Below, piece after piece: positions 59,776 through 64,000 of a stretch of 64,000 nucleotides of DNA. The number at the start of each line of letters is the position of its first letter. Position 1 is the stretch's first letter. The stretch lies in NCBI GenBank assembly GCA_020747065.1, contig JAGMVK010000006.1:2108001-2172000 (forward strand), in the 5' to 3' direction. Origin of the DNA: Cadophora sp. MPI-SDFR-AT-0126 (lineage: Eukaryota; Ascomycota; Leotiomycetes; Helotiales; Ploettnerulaceae). A program made the position numbers and the translations under genes. A model generated the notes under the pieces. The model saw nothing but the letters and a program-made list of their open reading frames with translations, was not told the DNA's origin and made no database searches.

Positions 59776-61249
59776 CGAGCCCCAGACAGCTCTTTAAATC
59801 GCAGAAATCATTCGAAGGTGAATCCGAAGCTATCGAAGGAAAGGCGGTAAAGAAAGTCGTATGCAGGTCGGAAGTGAAAAGACTGGTCAGGAAGTTGATT
59901 GCACGAGAAGGAATTGTTGGATTCGATCTCTGGAACCCGACCAGCTCAGCTGCTCCGGGGAAGATCTTCGAGGTTCCGCCCGCCAATGACGTTGAATTCA
60001 GCTACGCCAAGGTGCGTCGACATCAATCTCCTTCACTGGACTTCAAAACCCACAGCACTCACATTTATTAATAATTGAATGTCACCTGCGAAGTTTGTTG
60101 CATTTACTTATTACATCATTACCATCTCTCGTTGCGTTGAGATGAATCATCTTTTCCTTTGAATCGGAAAATTGAGCCAAAGAATTTACCCCTGAATTCA
60201 GTCCCGCCTGGGCAAGACTTCTCGGGAGATGCTTGGCGTTGAACTATTGTCACGTTGTACTACTTGCCTGCGTACAGTCTGCTTGTGGCACTCATCTTTT
60301 CGGGGATCAAAGCCATATTTTGGAATGATATTGAATGGGATTTATTCATGAAGCCAGATGAAGGTTATTCTCTGGAGCAGCTCCGTTGAAGAGGAAGATG
60401 ATTCAATCGTCTTGATCGATTCGATTCGTCTCGAAACAAAAAAAGAAAAAAAAAATTAAACTGGTGGCCTGAATCGGTGTGGAAATGCTGGAGGAAGGGC
60501 AATCTGGTGAGAAGTATTCCTTTTTTAAGAGCATAGAAGATGTTGAAACTTTCAACTTCTACTTTACTATTTTCTTTCAAGAGCAGGTGTCTAGGCTGAA
60601 GTACTGACTGTTTTTGGTACCTTTTTCGTCGCAATCCTTGCTTCCAGTCGACCACAAGCAAGTAAGCTTGGCCGCGGTGGGTACTATGGCGATCTGATAA
60701 GATTTGGTCACTGTCAAGATATTCATTGTGGGTGCTCCGTAAGTTCGTCCCATCTCTTTTGAAACTTCTCGTCTGATGAGATCAGATTGCGTAGCCCGTC
60801 CACCATGCGCTTCGCCTTAGAGCCAGGACCGGGTGGGCGCTCGTCACGAACCCATCATCCCTCGCAATCGCATACGCGTTCTCAAGAGACTCATTTTCAG
60901 CACGCATGAAGGATTTTCCGAAGCTTATTTTTTGCAAATCTGCATATTCCAAACAAACTACCATGCTCGCTTAGGATAGCGGACTGTATTCCTGGGGAAT
61001 GCCGAGCGACATCGCTCGCCAGCTGTGAAACATACGCAATCGCGCCACAAAAGGGTGACAAGGCAGGGTGGCTGATTTTTGAATAATATTGTCTGATCAT
61101 TCCCTCGGGACCGAGACTAAATTTCCCTATGCAATTGACGGTTGTGGGGTTGTTCGTCTAAGACTCAGTAGCTGAAGAAATCTTTACTTGTTGGATGGCA
61201 TTTCGGGACCGAGTTTGGAGGCTCGATGAGTGAGAACTATTCTACAATT

Positions 61250-61259
61250 TCTATATAAT
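61250..61259 (+). promoter_or_regulatory. TATA box of tannase gene
   Basis: CTATATAATG lies about 130 bp before the tannase ATG at 61383. A transcript starting about 30 bp downstream would exclude the out-of-frame ATG at 61258, which otherwise opens an 84-codon upstream ORF overlapping the real start. Confidence 0.5.
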
Positions 61260-61382
61260 GTTTCCCAGCTCGCAGAAACATCTTCCACCAGGCTCAGCCG
61301 TTTCGTTCATTGTTCTCGTCCTGTTTCAACACATCACTTTGCTGTTCTGGCATTTCGTCCGTCTTTCACTTCATCCGAAAAC

Positions 61383-63297
61383 ATGCGTAAATCATTGCGG
61401 ACAGTTGCCGTGGCCGCTCTTGTGGCAAGAGCCAATGCCGCTAACTCAACTCTTGCAACCCTTTGCACAGTCTCAAATGTTCAAGCGGCTCTTCCTGCCA
61501 ACGGTACCTTGAGCGGCATTGAATTGATACCATCTTCTGTCACAGCAAATGCTATTTACAATGGCACCCTCACTGCAGGTATGGGCTCGACTGCCGACAG
61601 CAATGCTTATGACTACTGTAACATCACTGTCAGCTATTCTCATGCGGGAAAGAGTGACACCATTGTCCTTGGGTACACCTTACCTAGTCCTGATACATTC
61701 GAAAACCGCTTTTATGTTAGCGGTGGTGGTGGATATGCGTTGAGCAGCACTTCCACTGGAGGCTTGGCATATGGTGCTGCTTCTGGTGTTACGGACGCAG
61801 GCTACGATGGTGATTATGATGCCAATGCTTTGGCTGGCAACGGTTCACTCATCTACGACAATATGCACAGTAAGTCCGAACATAATTTGCTGCTATATTC
61901 TCATGGTATTGAGAAGTTCATATTTTAACATTTCGTGCAGTGTTCGGGTACAAGGCTTTGGGAGAGATGACCACCGTTGGAAAAGCTCTTACTCAAGCTT
62001 TCTATGGTGTTGCCTCTGACACCAAGATCTACACCTACTATGAGGGATGTTCCGATGGTGGAAGAGAGGGGTGGAGTCAGGTTCAACGATGGGGCGAGGA
62101 GTATGATGGCGTGATTGTCGGAGCTCCTGCTTTTCGATATGCTCAGCAGCAGATCGTAAGTCATCTCTTACAGGCTGCCGTGCCCAATTGCTTCTTGAGT
62201 GGACATTGCTGCTGACACAAAGCTCACAGAACCACTTGACTTCAAATGTTATCGAGAAGACTTTGGACTACTACCCATCACCCTGCGAGATGGAAAAGAT
62301 CGTCAATCTCACCATCGCAGCTTGCGATGCTCTTGATGGAAGAATTGATGGTGTTGTGTCACGCACGGATCTTTGCAAACTCAACTTCAACCTCAATTCT
62401 ACCATCGGGGAGTCCTATTACTGCCCAGCATCTAGCAGCAGTTCCCTTGGCTTTGCGTTCGGCCAGCGTAAGAGACAAGCGGATAATTCGACCACATCGA
62501 CTACCACACCTGCTCAAAACGGCACTGTCACTGCTGAAGGTGTTGCCGTAGCCCAAAAAATCCTGGAAGGTCTCTACGATTCCGAGGGCAAACAAGCCTA
62601 CCTCCCTTGGCAATTCGCTTCTTCCTTCGAAGATGCCAGTACCACATATGACTCAACCAGCGACTCATTCGTTCTAGATATCAAGTCCACTGGCGGGGAA
62701 TTTGCAACCAAATTCGTTCAGCTAGTTGACATTGATAATTTATCTTCTCTCGACAATGTGACCTACGACACGCTCATCGAATGGATGAATATCGCCATGA
62801 TTCGATACGCCGACACCCTCCAAACCACCCTCCCCGATCTGACTACCTTCCAATCTTCAGGAGGCAAGATCATCCACTACCATGGCGAGAACGACGACAG
62901 CGTCCCAGCCGCATCATCAGTCCACTACTACGATTCCGTTCGCACAATCATGAACCCCGGTCTGAGCTACAACGAGAGTGTTGAGGCTCTCAACGACTGG
63001 TACCGTCTCTTCCTGGTCCCCGGAGCAGCTCACTGCTCGACCAACACCCTTCAGCCTGGCCCTTATCCTCAGGTGAACATGGCTACCATGATCAACTGGG
63101 TCGAGAACGGCGTGGAACCTACCACTCTCAACGCCACTGTTGCTTCCGGAACCTATGCTGGTGAGACGCAGAACCTTTGCTCGTGGCCGCTTCGCCCATA
63201 CTGGTCTGGCAACAACTCTATGGAGTGCCAGTATGATCAAGCTTCTATTGATAGTTGGACCTACACTTTTGATGCTTTCAAGCTTCCTGTGTATTAG
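61383..63297 (+). CDS. Secreted tannase/feruloyl esterase family protein
   Basis: Exons 61383-61869, 61941-62155 and 62230-63297 sum to 1770 nt, 589 aa. The signal peptide MRKSLRTVAVAALVARANA is followed by CTVSNVQAALPANGTLSGI. The catalytic Ser200 lies in YYEGCSDGGREGWSQVQRW, the Asp in HYHGENDDSVP and the His in VPGAAHCS. The Cys before the serine and the Cys after the histidine make the family's CS-D-HC disulfide-linked triad (PF07519). A KR dipeptide site (QRKRQADNSTTS) resembles the Kex2-cleaved loop known in fungal tannases. Many N-glycosylation sequons are present. It hydrolyses phenolic esters; whether tannin or feruloyl-polysaccharide is preferred is not clear. Confidence 0.92.
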
Positions 63298-64000
63298 ATG
63301 TGCTGTTATTGATTGGTACCTGGATGGGGAAGATATGAGGACCTCTACTGCTGGAAAAGTGATGCGAGGACTGACAAGGGAGACCATAGGGAAGGAAGAG
63401 CTTTCAAAAATCTTCTGGTAGAGATTTTGTGTATATATCATCCTGTACATGGCATAGCGGAAGGATACCAATTTGCACTGAAAGAACCTGATTCCAAACT
63501 CTCGACAGTGGCCATTCTCAACTAAGTACCCCGACTCACCTCTACCGTATCGAGTCGTTGAAAAAGAACGTCCTAGGAGGACTTTTCTCGGCATCTTAGT
63601 AGTTTAGTTTTTACTTCCTGTGATATTCGGCTTCCTATGTTGAGAGTTTGGAGTATCTGTTTGTTGGTATCGGATAGCGGGTGTAAGCCGGAGATTGACA
63701 GTCTGAGTTTGAATGCATTCAACACATCTGGTTATATTCCCATCCTTACCGATATACGAATCAAAATGTCGAACTTAAGAATGCTATCATGTCCAATGCT
63801 GATAAATTTGCAGAGTGAACCAAGTGTGCAGTGCGACATGCGGGTTATTACGGTGAATGTGAGGGTAATCATCCACGCGTAACGTGACATGAATCGCATT
63901 GTGAATGGAATTGAATGATTAGAAGGACACTTTCAAGTACATATACATCTAGCACTCTCATGTCCTTCTAATCATTCAATTTCATTCTAGCTATGCAAAT
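63298..64000. other. Intergenic, right end of window
   Basis: About 700 bp downstream of the tannase gene, with the inverted repeat listed separately at the far right. No supported ORF. Confidence 0.4.
63903..63987. repeat. Near-perfect 27-bp inverted repeat with 31-nt spacer
   Basis: The left arm is 63903-63929 and the right arm 63961-63987. The arms are reverse complements at 26 of 27 positions (single mismatch at position 6 of the left arm). The core reads AATTGAATGATTAGAAGGAC. A transcript would form a stable stem-loop of about 85 nt. It may be a miniature foldback element, a strong intrinsic structure or a small-RNA precursor. Confidence 0.85.

Larger units (their letters stand above)
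59727..61382. other. Divergent intergenic region, GH3 and tannase promoters
   Basis: 1.65 kb. It contains the perfect palindrome TCGATAGCTATCGA at 59762-59775, about 36 bp upstream of the GH3 start, an A-rich run near 60440-60455, and a TATA element (CTATATAATG, about 61250-61259) upstream of the tannase gene. ORFs in this stretch have no recognisable features. Confidence 0.45.

Noticed and set aside
61258..61512. 84-codon upstream ORF overlapping the tannase start
   Set aside because: Its ATG lies in the TATA element, so it is probably upstream of the transcript start.

Overview
This is a nuclear window from a filamentous ascomycete (Pezizomycotina). The genes carry short 45-120 bp introns with fungal GTATGT/GTAAGT donors, CTGAC/CTAAC branch sites and YAG acceptors. 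Leaders are CT-rich, there is a bifunctional ARG5,6 gene, fungal-only families are present, and two short A+T-rich islands look like RIP-decayed repeats. A Leotiomycete (Helotiales-like) plant- or wood-associated fungus is my guess from the gene content, not something proved here.

Left part (1-31 kb), mostly housekeeping: NAC-alpha, ATP synthase subunit d, an HSL-type esterase, SRP receptor alpha divergent from YIF1, an SDR, a glutamine-synthetase-like enzyme, a secreted ferritin-like protein, a FATP-type acyl-CoA synthetase, a secreted six-hairpin glycosidase-like protein, a lysine-rich putative cysteine-protease-fold protein whose N-terminal part appears broken by one base, ARG5,6, and the v-SNARE synaptobrevin.

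Middle part (32-42 kb), cell wall and polysaccharides: a GPI-type GH76 (Dfg5/Dcw1-like) mannosidase, a 0.3 kb A+T-rich island, then a large minus-strand gene. Splicing shows that gene to be a GH55 beta-1,3-glucanase fused in frame to a C-terminal SGNH esterase of about 400 residues.

Accessory part (43-53 kb): a membrane-anchored Hsp70-like protein with an ELKDT tandem repeat, a second A+T-rich island with an inverted repeat, then a PrpF-type isomerase (probably mitochondrial), a transaldolase-like protein that keeps the Schiff-base lysine but lacks several other catalytic residues, an SDR, an orphan ORF, and an MFS transporter with a GC-AG intron. Isomerase, aldolase, dehydrogenase and exporter side by side could form a small metabolite pathway; this is inference.

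Right part (53-64 kb): a DUF5672-like type II membrane protein, two small Cys/His-rich proteins in tandem, a small membrane ORF, a membrane-anchored GH3 beta-glucosidase, a tannase/feruloyl esterase, and a near-perfect 27-bp inverted repeat at the right edge.

Exon boundaries were worked out by hand from reading frame and splice consensus; where summed exons are stated to be a multiple of three this was checked. No tRNA, rRNA or CRISPR array was recognised.
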